Part shown: positions 1 to 9,683 of the stretch, piece by piece | Position numbering within the stretch: the stretch's first letter is position 1 | Layout: every line of letters starts with the position of its first letter | NCBI GenBank assembly: GCA_029204045.2 | Contig: CM055066.1 | Location: forward strand, 49,661,863-49,725,862 | Source of the DNA: Tillandsia leiboldiana | Lineage: Eukaryota; Streptophyta; Magnoliopsida; Poales; Bromeliaceae | Length of the DNA: 64,000 bases | Direction of reading: 5' to 3' | The notes under the pieces: generated by a model | Databases searched by the model: none | Told to the model about the DNA's origin: nothing | Seen by the model: the letters and a program-made list of their open reading frames with translations, nothing else | Made by a program: the position numbers and the translations under genes

Positions 1-1263
1 GATAACAGATCAAGATGAGAGAATAGCTTTCAAATCTTTTGAGGAAACTGGGGCATGGCAATAAATCTTTTATGCAATCAAATTACTCTGATTATAAATT
101 TATTGAGGCATATCTTTACACGTTATAGAAGTCATTTCTAAAGTTAAGAAACATATCGCAGCAAAACAGTTAAAAAGAAAAGGAGAATTATGATTGCCCA
201 ATCTTTCATTACAAGATTACTGAGAAGAAGAAAACAATTTGAGTATAGAAGTGAGCAACAAACCACATACATCTCCCTCGTCAAGATGGACAAGCTTTCT
301 CAACAGCTTTGCTGAGAAAACCACCTTCGGATCCGTGCTGGGACAACCATGACCAACCAGAATTTGAAGATCATTCCTTGACAGCGACCTGTTTTATAGC
401 TTCAAATGATTACTCATCACCTACTAGCAAGTCAATACCCATAGAAAAGAAGAAGCAAACAGCGCGTTTGTTCTTAAGGGCAAAAGAAATTCCTATCAAG
501 CACAACCAATCAACCAAAATATCAGCTACACATCTTTTATTTCCACTACCACAGTTTGATAACAAGAAAAATCCTACCACACAAAATTTTGGCTAAATTA
601 CAAAACGCAACCAATACCCCCTCCCCCAGTTCTTGATTTTCCCCCTACATTTGAAGTTGTTGCAATTTCAACCTCACACTCTTAATCTTGTCTCAAATAA
701 ATTCAAAATTTTCGATCTCACACTATTAAATTTGGATGCAAAAGTTGAAACGAATGAATAGGCACACAGCATGTGTTCTACATTTAAACATTTATCTAGT
801 CGAAATAGAAAGATCTACAACCAAAGAAGAGAAAACCTACGATCAATTTTTGATTCATTCTATTTAAGTACAACCAAAATCATCTATCAACTCAGAAGCC
901 ATTGCAATCGCCGGAAATGGTAGACCCACTCAAGGCATGAAAATAGAGGGTAAGTTAAGATCTGTTCATAGAATGGGTGCCTCGATTAACATTTGTATCT
1001 ATTACAATCATGCCAAATTGTTGGGTTTATCCATGAAAGAGTAAACTGCAAGGATCAAAATGTAGCAACTGGCAATGCAGGGGGCTAATTGAGTGAGACA
1101 GAGAAACAAGCAAATGAAATGGAGAAGCACACCAACTGTTTGTTGTTATGCTTAAAAGGGAACGAACTCCTATCGAATGTAACCATTCTAACAATTCTAC
1201 TGATAAAGATCAGATTTTGCACAAATCCCTGCAGCCAAAAGGTACTGAAATTGAATTCCATAC
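1..1263. other. Intron 1 and unassigned sequence of the VAR3-like gene
   Basis: AT-rich sequence to the left of the minus-strand VAR3-like exon. It begins with the splice donor GTATGG (minus strand, 1258-1263), so at least its right part should be intron. I looked on the minus strand for the rest of the protein, including RanBP2-type zinc fingers (W-x-C-x2-C), and saw none. The remaining exons must lie off the left edge, or the gene is incomplete. Confidence 0.5.
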
Positions 1264-1928
1264 TTCAAAATGTCGAAGCGGTCGCGGCCGAAGTTCATGC
1301 AGGCGTTGCGCACGGTGGTCCAATCCCTCGAGAAATCGAACCCTACTTCATCTTTAACCTCCGAGAGGTCGATGGGCACGTTGGCGGCGACTAGGGCTTC
1401 GTCGTCGCCGCCGCCGCCGCCGTTGCGGCGGAGGTCGAAGTATTTCTGCTGGGCGAGGCGCTCCATGAGCTCAATCCACTCGGGCCACGGATGCACCAGC
1501 TCCACCTCTTTCCTGAGAACGTCCCTCATGGTCTCCTCCTCCTCGTCTACGCCATTCTCCTTCACCTCCTCCTCCGCTTCGTCCTTCGCCCTCTCAGCCT
1601 CGACCACGTCGTGCTCGTCGGGGAGGGGTGGGTTGGGGCGGCGCCATGAGCGGATGCGGTGGAGGGCGTCGTCCCGTGCGGAGAGGTCGCGGCGGCGGCG
1701 GTCGAGGGCGTCGATCTGGTCGAAGACGAAGGAGAGGCGCGCGGAGAGGGAGGGGGGTTTGGAGGAGTCGGAGGAGTCGGGGAGGGGGTCGGGGAGGGGG
1801 ACGGGGGAGGAGGAGAAGGAGCGGGGGCGGGGGCGGGGGCAGAGGAGGAGGGGCGGGGGCGGAGGAGGAGAGGGTAAAGGTAGGGTTTTTACGCGGCGGA
1901 GGAGGAGAGAGAAAGGCGAAAACGGCAT
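1264..1928 (-). CDS. VAR3/OZ-type organellar zinc-finger protein, first exon (partial gene)
   Basis: About 221 codons of a first exon. The N-terminus (MPFSPFSLLLRRVKTLPLP) is basic and rich in Ser, Pro and Arg, like a plastid or mitochondrial transit peptide. An acidic stretch follows, then a conserved block with VHPWPEWIELMERLAQQKYF and, nearer the end, NFGRDRFDIL. This arrangement matches the N-terminal part of plant VAR3/OZ proteins, RanBP2-zinc-finger proteins that act in organelle RNA editing and plastid development. The coding frame continues to 1197, but GTATGG at 1258-1263 is a good splice donor right after the conserved block, and the residues beyond it lose family character. The start is the only upstream ATG in the frame. 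The zinc fingers would be in later exons outside the window. The exon is very GC-rich, as is common for first exons in commelinid monocots. The family call rests on recalled motifs. Confidence 0.68.
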
Positions 1929-2048
1929 CGGAGAGGGAGATAGAGATCGAAGGGGTTTTGGGGTTTTAGAGGAGTTTTTTTTTTTTTTTTTTATATCTAT
2001 CTATCTATCTATCTTCTATCTATATATATCTATATTATTCCCCATATT
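1929..2048. promoter_or_regulatory. VAR3-like 5' leader/promoter with ATCT microsatellite
   Basis: Sequence just upstream (rightward) of the minus-strand start codon: a poly-T run (about 1975-1992) and an (ATCT)n-like microsatellite to about 2030. The proposed left end of the giant Helitron (A|TCTATA at 2028/2029) lies about 100 bp from the ATG. If that is right, the element landed in the promoter or 5' leader and cut the gene off from its original upstream DNA. Confidence 0.4.
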
Positions 2049-3165
2049 CCCCATATCTTACTGCCACGTGGCAAAATATTAGAGAGGTTCAACCTTTTTT
2101 TTTTTTCTTTTTTTTTTTTTGCTTGAACCGGTACTATGGCTCATCTATTTAGTTTTTTCTCATCTATTTGATTTTTTCTCATCATTTTTTTTTTTTGGCT
2201 CATCTATTGCTTGACCCCGCTCATCTATTGCTTGAATCCGGAGATGTTTTTTTTTTTTTCTTGAACCCGGAGAGGTTTTTTTTTTTTTCTTGAACCCGGA
2301 GAGGTTTTTTTTTCCTCTTCCGCTTCCGCGCCAAGCTCTCCGACCTCCGCTTCTTCCTCCGCCACCCCTCCCGCCTCCGCCCCGAGCACGCCCACCTCAA
2401 CCGCCTCTGGTGCCCCTTCTGCGCCCTCGACCTCTGCGAGCTCGGCAGCCCCATATCTTACTGCCACGTGGCAAAATATTAGAGAGATTCAACCTTTTTT
2501 TTTTTTTTTTTTTTTTTTTTTGCTTGAACCGGTACTATGGCTCATCTATTTAGTTTTTTTCTCATCTATTTGGTTTTTTCTCATCATTTTTTTTTTTGGC
2601 TCATCTATTGCTTGAACCCGGAGAGGTTTTTTTTTTTTCTTGAACCCGGAGAGGTTTTTTTTCCTCTCCCGCTTCCGCGCCAAGCTCTCCGACCTCCGCT
2701 TCTTCCTCCGCCACCCCTCTCGCCTCCGCCCCGAGCACGCCCACCTCAACCGCCTCTGGTGCCCCTTCTGCGCCCTCGACCTCTGCGAGCTCGGCAGCCC
2801 CATATCTTACTGCCACGTGGCAAAATATTAGAGAGGTTCAACCTTTTTTTTTTTTTTTTTTTTTTTTGCTTGAACCGGTACTATGGCTCATCTATTTCGT
2901 TTTTTCTCATCTATTTGGTTTTTTTCTCATCATTTTTTTTTTTTGGCTCATCTATTGCTTGAACCCGCTCATCTATTGCTTGAACCCGGAGAGGTTTTTT
3001 TTTTTTCTTGAACCCGGAGAGGTTTTTTTTCCTCTTCCGCTTCCGCGCCAAGCTCTCCGACCTCCGCTTCTTCCTCCGCCACCCCTCCCGCCTCCGCCCC
3101 GAGCACGCCCACCTCAACCGCCTCTGGTGCCCCTTCTGCGCCCTCGACCTCTGCGAGCTCGGCAG
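2049..3165 (+). repeat. Three tandem units of about 350-400 bp carrying an exon fragment
   Basis: Unit starts are at 2049, 2449 and 2798 (lengths 400, 349 and 368). Each begins CCCCATATCTTACTGCC with a G-box (CACGTGGC), then a poly-T tract, the phrases GGCTCATCTATT and CTTGAACCCGGAGAGG in one or more copies, and ends with a 120-bp GC-rich exon-like block. Units 1 and 2 stop abruptly at CTCGGCAG. Only unit 3 continues through the natural exon end. The poly-T lengths vary between copies. Confidence 0.85.
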
Positions 3166-3179
3166 CGCCTTCGCATGGT
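3043..3179 (+). pseudogene. TITAN-like protein exon fragment (third copy, with native exon end)
   Basis: The plus-strand reading is KLSDLRFFLRHPSRLRP, then HAHLNRLWCPFC and finally ELGSAFA. I recall the same order (K-x-DLRFFL..P..LRPEH....RLWC.FC....EL.S.FA) in plant TITAN-like proteins, which are nuclear zinc-finger proteins. The fragment ends GCATG|GTAAAC, a good splice donor, so an exon end and the start of an intron were copied. Equivalent fragments in the first two tandem units (about 2329-2448 and 2679-2797) end earlier, at the unit junction. No start codon or other exon is visible, so these are gene pieces, not genes. Identification rests on memory of one short block. Confidence 0.45.
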
Positions 3180-3249
3180 AAACCCCCACTTGTCGATGCT
3201 CCTAGATCTAGGGTTTTTTTTTTTTTTTTGGCTCATCTATTTGTTTTTT

Positions 3250-3282
<33 letters not shown>

Positions 3283-3677
3283 TTTTTCCTTGAACCCGGT
3301 TGGTTTTTTTTTTTCTTGAACCGGTCGGCTCATCTATTAACTTCCGTTTCCGCTTCTTCCTCCTCCCACGATGTCCCTCCCTCACCGCCGGTTCTTACAT
3401 CGCCTCTTCCTATTCCTCTGTCGTCGTGAACGGATCCTCTTTCGCTTCCGTTTCCGCTTCTTCCTCCTTCTCCCACGATGTCCCTCCCTCACCGCCGCCG
3501 GTTCTTACATCGCCTCTTTCTATTCCTCTATCGCCGTTTCGTGGGAGAAAAACTCTGCAGTGTCCTTTTCTATACTGTAACCGTTCCTTTTTGTATCTAT
3601 ATAATAGCTTATCTACCATGCAATTTTTTTCCAGATCTGATAACCTAATCCCTTTTTATATATTGTAAGTAGATAGT
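3180..3677. repeat. Poly-T tracts and a direct repeat of a GC-rich segment
   Basis: Two poly-T/CTTGAACCGG stretches of the kind seen in the upstream tandem units are followed by a direct repeat: about 3340-3420 and about 3448-3531 both hold CCGCTTCTTCCTCC, CACGATGTCCCTCCCTCACC and TTCTTACATCGCCTCTT. The repeat has no long frame that resembles a known protein. It may be the leader of a captured gene. Confidence 0.6.
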
Positions 3678-4200
3678 TCCTACAGTTGGTTTACTTAATG
3701 AGTGATGGAATATGAATTCTTTTCTTTTTTGTAGTTATTGAAGTTGTGCTACTCTGTGCAATAAAATTATGTTGTTAGCTGTACAGACATTCATGTAAAG
3801 TCTCATGATTTTTGTAATTTATGCTCGATGCCCTGATGAATAATCGCTAATTTCACTTACTGTAGATTATAGTCAATACCAGAGTTGTCAATTTATTCTA
3901 TTTTTATTTAATTAATGTAATTTTTCCCTTTTTCAGGAAAGTGACGTGGATTTGGAACAATTGTTTTGCTTCCGTGGTACTGTAAGTTCTAATACAACTT
4001 TGTGCTTCTAACAAATTTTACTGTATTGTCTATTATTATCGTGTTTACTTTTGATATTTTTTTATTATAATTTTATTATTATCTACAATTATTTTTCTAT
4101 TCATCATTTAATATATTATATTATGCGTCTGTTAATTGAGTTAAAACACATGACTATCATACTATGTAAAACAAACATGTAATCTAAAACACAAGTTCGG
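3678..4200. repeat. 523-bp direct repeat, copy 1
   Basis: Near-identical to 4884-5406. Each copy holds an exon-like piece (in this copy 3938-3979, after an AG and before GTAAGT) reading roughly ESDVDLEQLF. A related but diverged piece with the same flanking splice signals lies at about 17455-17520. A third, shorter copy of the first 227 bp is at 4201-4427. Confidence 0.85.
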
Positions 4201-4427
4201 ATATGAATTCTTTTCTTTTTTGTAGTTATTGAAGTTGTGCTACTCTGTGCAATAAAATTATGTTGTTAGCTGTACAGACATTCATGTAAAGTCTCATGAT
4301 TTTTGTAATTTATGCTCGATGCCCTGATGAATAATCGCTAATTTCACTTACTGTAGATTATAGTCAATACAAGAGTTGTCAATTTATTCTATTTCTATTT
4401 AATTAATGTAATTTTTTCCTTTTTCAA
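4201..4427. repeat. Partial copy of the 523-bp repeat
   Basis: Begins ATATGAATTCTTTTC immediately after copy 1 ends, matches copy 1 from about 3709, and breaks off at the acceptor-like TTTTTC before the exon-like piece. Confidence 0.8.
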
Positions 4428-4883
<456 letters not shown>

Positions 4884-5406
4884 TCCTACAGTTGGTTTAC
4901 TTAATGAGTGATGGAATATGAATTCTTTTCTTTTTTGTAGTTATTGAAGTTGTGCTGCTCTGTGCAATAAAATTATGTTGTTAGCTGTACAGACATTCAT
5001 GTAAAGTCACATGATTTTTATAATTTATGCTCGATGCCCTAATGAATAATCGCTAATTTCACTTACTGTAGATTATAGTCAATACAAGAGTTGTCAATTT
5101 ATTCTATTTCTATTTCATTAATGTAATTTTTTTCTTTTTCAGGAAAGTGACGTGGATTTGGAATAATTGTTTTGCTTCCGTGGTACTGTAAGTTCTAACA
5201 CAACTTTGTGCTTCTAACAAATTTTACTGTATTGTCTATTCTTATCGTGTTTACTTTTGATATTTTTTTATTATAATTTTATTATTATCTACAATTATTT
5301 TTCTATTCATCATTTAATATATTATATTATGCGTCTGTTAATTGAGTTAAAACACATGACTATCATACTATGTAAAACAAACATGTAATCTAAAACACAA
5401 GTTCGG
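4884..5406. repeat. 523-bp direct repeat, copy 2
   Basis: Same length and almost the same sequence as 3678-4200. It ends directly before the TATA box and start codon of the interrupted 202-codon frame. The arrangement copy 1, partial copy, spacer, copy 2 points to unequal exchange or repeated template switching. Confidence 0.85.
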
Positions 5407-5960
5407 CGTGTATTTTTTGACAGCTTACGTTTGACTATATAAATGGCATCGACCATAAACGTCTGCATCAACTTTCGCCTTTTACTTCACAAAATCTGCG
5501 CACAATTTTCCTTACCTCCTCCTAGATATGGAATTACCGTGGTCGCCGGCGGACAGCTACTGTGAGGACCCGGAAATTCCCACGTTTGGATTACTGTTGG
5601 ATCTGTGACTTCTGGAGACCCCGGTTGAGTGTTAGAGATGTTTGCGCGCATTTTGGACCCGTTATTTTGACCCGGCATGAAAAACGAATCAAGTTTGCTT
5701 CTCCGGGAATTTTCGGCAAATTTTAGAAGTGTAATTTGGCAAATCGGACTTCGGATTTGGATTCAGCGCGCGAAAACGATCGAAACGGGCTATTTATTTG
5801 TATTTTTCGGAGTCCGGATGCGAAAATACGCATTTCGAGGTTTTGGGTACTGTTCCGGCCGGCCGGGCATCGCCGGCGGCGGCGGCGGGCGGCGGAGCGC
5901 GGCGGTTGGCGGCGGCGGAGGCGCGCGGTCCACCGCGGAGGTCGTGCACCGGGCGCGGGC

Positions 5961-6311
5961 CACGTGGCGCCTCCCTATTGGGCGGTGCGGTAGGCGCGGT
6001 CCATGGATTTGGCGCGGGTGCACGGTGAGCCGGGTGTGGCCACGTGGCAGCCTGTGGTTGGAGGGTCTTGGTGCGCTCGGTCCACGCGGTGGAGGCGGTT
6101 GCCTCGGGGCGCGTGCCCGACACGGCACCGACGGCGACGCGGCCGCGCACGTGGGCGCGGCGTGGGCGCTGTCGGGATGACGTGGGGGCGCCACGTGGCA
6201 CCCCGTGGTTGGTCGGGCGCAGCGGAGCACAGCACAGTGCTTGGACACGTGGCGTTGCGTGGTTCGCTGGCTCAGGTGCGCCGGGATCGGGGAGCGATGC
6301 TGGGCCACGTG
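5961..6311 (+). promoter_or_regulatory. Cluster of six G-boxes in the LTR promoter
   Basis: CACGTG cores begin at 5961, 6041, 6148, 6192, 6246 and 6306; five of the six continue as CACGTGGC. G-boxes are bound by plant bZIP and bHLH factors, including ABA- and light-response factors. The cluster lies 130-480 bp upstream of the TATA-like box. The 3' LTR keeps all six at +6374 (12335-12685). Confidence 0.8.
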
Positions 6312-6324
6312 GCGGGCCGTGGGG

Positions 6325-6377
6325 AATTCGGGCCTGCACAGTAATGGGCCGGGCCCATTACTGTAGCAGCCCGAATT
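6325..6377. promoter_or_regulatory. 53-nt imperfect palindrome upstream of the LTR TATA box
   Basis: Outer arms AATTCGGGC (6325-6333) and GCCCGAATT (6369-6377) flank inner arms ACAGTAATGGGCC and GGCCCATTACTGT around a single G. Four unpaired bases on each side separate the arms. The copy in the 3' LTR (12699-12751) has one change that would still give a G-U pair in RNA. Confidence 0.85.
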
Positions 6378-6437
6378 TTTCCGGCGCCCGATTCTGGGGA
6401 CCCATTCGGTATTTCTTCAATTGTTTTTTTTGGGGCC

Positions 6438-6446
6438 TTTAAATAG
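6438..6446 (+). promoter_or_regulatory. TATA-like box of the 5' LTR
   Basis: TTTAAATAG follows the GC-rich block and precedes a pyrimidine-rich stretch (CTTTCTTCTCCCC). A distantly related LTR at the right edge of the window has TATAAAT in the same relative place (63581). Confidence 0.6.
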
Positions 6447-6716
6447 CAGCCCGAGCCTCTTTCTTCTCCCCTTTTCTCCTCTTTTCGAGCCTCCTCTGCC
6501 CGAGCACCCCTGAGAAGATTTCTTCATCTTCAAGCTCTGGATCCACCTGCAAAGTTTTGGGATTTTTGGGCACGCATCCCGAGGTTTCAGATTTTTCTTG
6601 GCGCGGCGCGACGCTCTTTCTTCGGTGTTTCTTCCGTCGCTCTTCGGTGTACGAGCTCCCCCGACCTACTCCGACCATCGTTTCGAGCGATTTCTTCACT
6701 GCTGGATTCGTAACAG

Positions 6717-9674
6717 GTGAGGCTACGATTTTGGGTTTCTCGCACATTTTCAGATTTCACGTTTTTCGAGGTGTTTTCTCGTGCTCATTGGGACCCCGTT
6801 TGCTGTGAGTTTTTGGTGAGGGCAGCACCTTCTTTTGAGGAGATCTTCGCACACGAGTCTCGGATCAAGACGTACTTATAGACTTTTTTCATCTACTCGA
6901 CGCAAGGATCATCGTGGATTTTTCTTGGAATTTTTGGAGACCTTCCCGAAGGTATATACTTTTCCTTTTATCTGTACAAGAGTTTACAGTTGAATGGTTT
7001 TGGGATTGTGCGCACCGATACTGTGCAATTTGTAACTTGGCCTACGGTGCTCGGAATTGGACGTGCAGGTACCCGTTTCGAAGCTATCGACGCGAGGATC
7101 GCTGTGGTATTTTTATCAGAATTTTTGGAGTTCGTTTTACAGGTGAAAATTTCGCAGTAAGTGGACTGTTCCCAGCAGATTTGTAAAACCTGGATTTTAT
7201 TGGATTTAAAGTGTAACTGTAGCCTTATGTTGTACCCAGGAGGGATTGTGGACTGTGCTGGACCTGTTGGACCTAGAGTTGTCATTTTCCTGGTTTTCTC
7301 AGCTGTACAACTCCGGACAGTTAGCGTCTTCAGGTGGGTGGCTTGTTTTCAAGATCTATGGACTGTGCTCTAGTTCTATTGATATAGAATCATGCATGAC
7401 AGTGATTGGACTTGGGTAGCATGCTAGAATTCGAATGTCATTATTCTTGTAATTATCTAATGATCGTATGATCTCTTCTGCTTCCTACCACATGTTAAAT
7501 ATTTGTTATGTTGGAACCTGACCTAGCACCCCCGTCATATGTTGCATGTGTAACCAAACCAGTAGAAAACCCTCACTTGGGCTAGGGTTATTTATGTTTA
7601 GACATCCACACTTTATGCTTCATTCCTGGACTTAGTTTTATCCTCGCCCGGGTAGTGGGCCGAGCGGTCGGAACTTCTTTTAGTGTGGGATGCATTTGCA
7701 CTCGTGCTTGGGAGCAGAGTGGAGTCTGGTAGATGTAGTGGTTCGCTTGTCTGTACCGGGAACAGTTTGGGGTAAACGGTGGACCCGGGAGATCTGGTTT
7801 TCCCCGGTTGGGTTGTCGCCACTGTGTTAGTGGCGGTAGTTTTCTAGTGATAGCCGGACCTAGAACCCAGAAACCTTTTCGACATACACATGATTTTAGT
7901 CTGCCAATGTTTTCTTCCAAACATCGAAGGGCCGCTGGAGTCTGTTCTTGTTTGATTGGACAAAGGCATCAGCCCTTCGGGGTTTGGGTAAAACACTTGT
8001 TTTCTAACTGTTTTTCTAAAAAGAACTAAAATCATTAAATATGGATTTCTTCCAGATCAAATTAGTTTTCAATAACAAATGTCACCTTTTTCCTGTAAAT
8101 CTCCCCACTCGAAAGGATTCGAGTGGTCTGGGTTCTAGGGGTCGTTCCTCTGTCGGGACGGAAGCCACGGGGGCCGAGCCTGGAACCTGTTCTTGTTTGA
8201 TAGGGTTGTAGGTGTAGGTCTCCCGGGACTTTCGGGCCCTGTTGGTGTCTTCTGCGAGTTGTACTGTGATTATTGCTTTCCCGAACTATAAGGGATCGGG
8301 AACTTCGATAGTCGGAGCCTAGAGTCTGTTCTTGTTTGATAGGGTTCTTAGCACCGGTCTATCGGGTTTCCGAACCCTTATGGTGTCGGTCTTTCTGGAG
8401 AGTTTAGTGTTCTGTTGTGGGAGCCGTCTGGTGGACGGTGGCCCCAGCTGTGTGACTTCCAGCTTGTGGTTGAGAGTTGGTGTCGTTGGTCGATCTTGTT
8501 GATCGTGGTTTGGACTTTAGCCTGCATGAGCCATATTTGAGCTCGACAGAGATACGCGGATACTTTCCTCGGTGGGGTCGCTCCCCTCGAGAGCCACTCC
8601 GGAGTTGGGCCTGTTACTTGCTATCACGACTTGTCGACGCCGTCCCTCTGACTGGCCCAGTTAGCGGCAGTCACGGACACCCTACGGTAGACCCGTCCTG
8701 TTGAGGATGTGCGGCAGTAGGTGGGCGCAGGTTTTACTGGACCCTTTGAGGCAGTCAGTTTAGATTTGGTGAGTTTACTGTGTGTGTTAGTAGATGCATC
8801 ATGTTTCATCTGTTCATTTTCTTGAGCATCTAGATAGAGGCATAGTAGCTGTAGAGTTACTTTTCCAGCCCTTTCATTTCAGTTTTATATTGTTATTTTA
8901 TGCCTCTAGTAGACTTAGTGGGCAGACCGTCGGGCTTGTTGGCGGCACCCACTGAGAACTACTTGGGACGTAGTTCTCACACCCGTCGTGGTGTATTTTC
9001 CCACAGGGACTTCTACTCCGGTTCCTGCTGCTCCTGTTGCTGCTTCTTCTGATCGAGGTAAGGGAGTCGCGAGATAGTTCCCCACCAGTCGTCATCCAGA
9101 GAGTAGATGTACCCTTATTACTTTTGAGAGTTCCTGTTGAGAGAACTTTGTAGTGAGGTATAGAGTTGTATTTATTTTCTACTACTCGAGAGACTTTTGT
9201 ACTTTTGGTGAGGACTTGTGTTGTATATAGTTTTTATTTCTAGCAGTTTTACTTTCAGCTCTGATATCTGCATAGTATAGATGCTCTTTTGCAGGTTAGT
9301 CGCTTCGTCTATACGGGCTTCCCGTATGAGCGGCGGATCTGTTGGCGAGCCCGGGTCGCAGTTTCGACGCCGGGGCGTGACAGATTAGGTGGTATCAGAG
9401 CCTAGGTTGTAGGTCATTGTGGACTTAAAAACCCTAGGCTTGTGGTTGGACATTAGGATGACTACGTGAGAGTCGTGACTGTTAGCGAGAGTCCTGATTG
9501 AGTTTGATACCTCTCCCAAGGGGTGGGATGAGTGACTGGCATGTTTATTCTCCTAAGCGATTATGTTGGCTGCAGACAACATAATGCTAGGGAATGGATG
9601 ACATGTCTTAGACTTTCGCTGGATTGGGTCGTGTATTGTTTGGTACTGTCCTGATGTTTCCATGTGTGTTGTAG
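6717..9674 (+). other. Possible intron in the LTR leader, ending just before gag
   Basis: Donor-like AACAG|GTGAGGCTACG at 6717 lies about 270 bp past the TATA-like box. An acceptor-like TGTGTGTTGTAG ends at 9674, ten bases before the gag ATG. Splicing would remove nearly 3 kb of leader full of short upstream ORFs. The related LTR at the right edge keeps the donor (GACAG|GTAGGCCTACG at 63848) despite heavy divergence elsewhere. Inferred only. Confidence 0.35.
9390..9401 (+). other. tRNA-iMet primer binding site
   Basis: TGGTATCAGAGC, complementary to the 3' end of initiator tRNA-Met, begins 7 bases after the 5' LTR end. This fixes the LTR boundary and the plus orientation. Confidence 0.93.
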
Positions 9675-9683
9675 GTGGGCACG

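Larger units (their letters stand above)
5561..9382 (+). repeat. 5' LTR of the gag-only element
   Basis: 3822 bp, from TGTGAGGACC to GGGGCGTGACA. It holds a GC-rich upstream part with six G-boxes (5961-6311), a long hairpin (6325-6377), a TATA-like TTTAAATAG (6438-6446), several CAG|GT splice-donor-like sites in the presumed leader, and three copies of CTGTTCTTGTTTGAT (7942, 8187, 8326). The many short open stretches on both strands in 5.7-6.4 kb come from GC-rich codon-like composition and are not genes. Confidence 0.93.

Noticed and set aside
1270..2082. Long plus-strand open frame over the VAR3-like exon
   Set aside because: Arg/Ser/Gly-rich mirror of the GC-rich minus-strand exon. The minus-strand product has family motifs, this one does not.
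2221..3189. Plus- and minus-strand frames across the tandem units
   Set aside because: They run through poly-T/poly-A tracts (poly-Phe or poly-Lys) and unit junctions. Only the short TITAN-like block has protein character.
5677..6442. Many overlapping frames of 80-180 codons in the LTR
   Set aside because: Product of GC-rich composition in the LTR promoter, repeated identically in the 3' LTR. No motif, no consistent frame.
9390..9401. tRNA gene suggested by TGGTATCAGAGC motifs (also at 44025 and 59428)
   Set aside because: These are complements of a tRNA-Met 3' end, i.e. retroelement primer sites, without a tRNA body. At 59428 the rest of the element is too poor to define.
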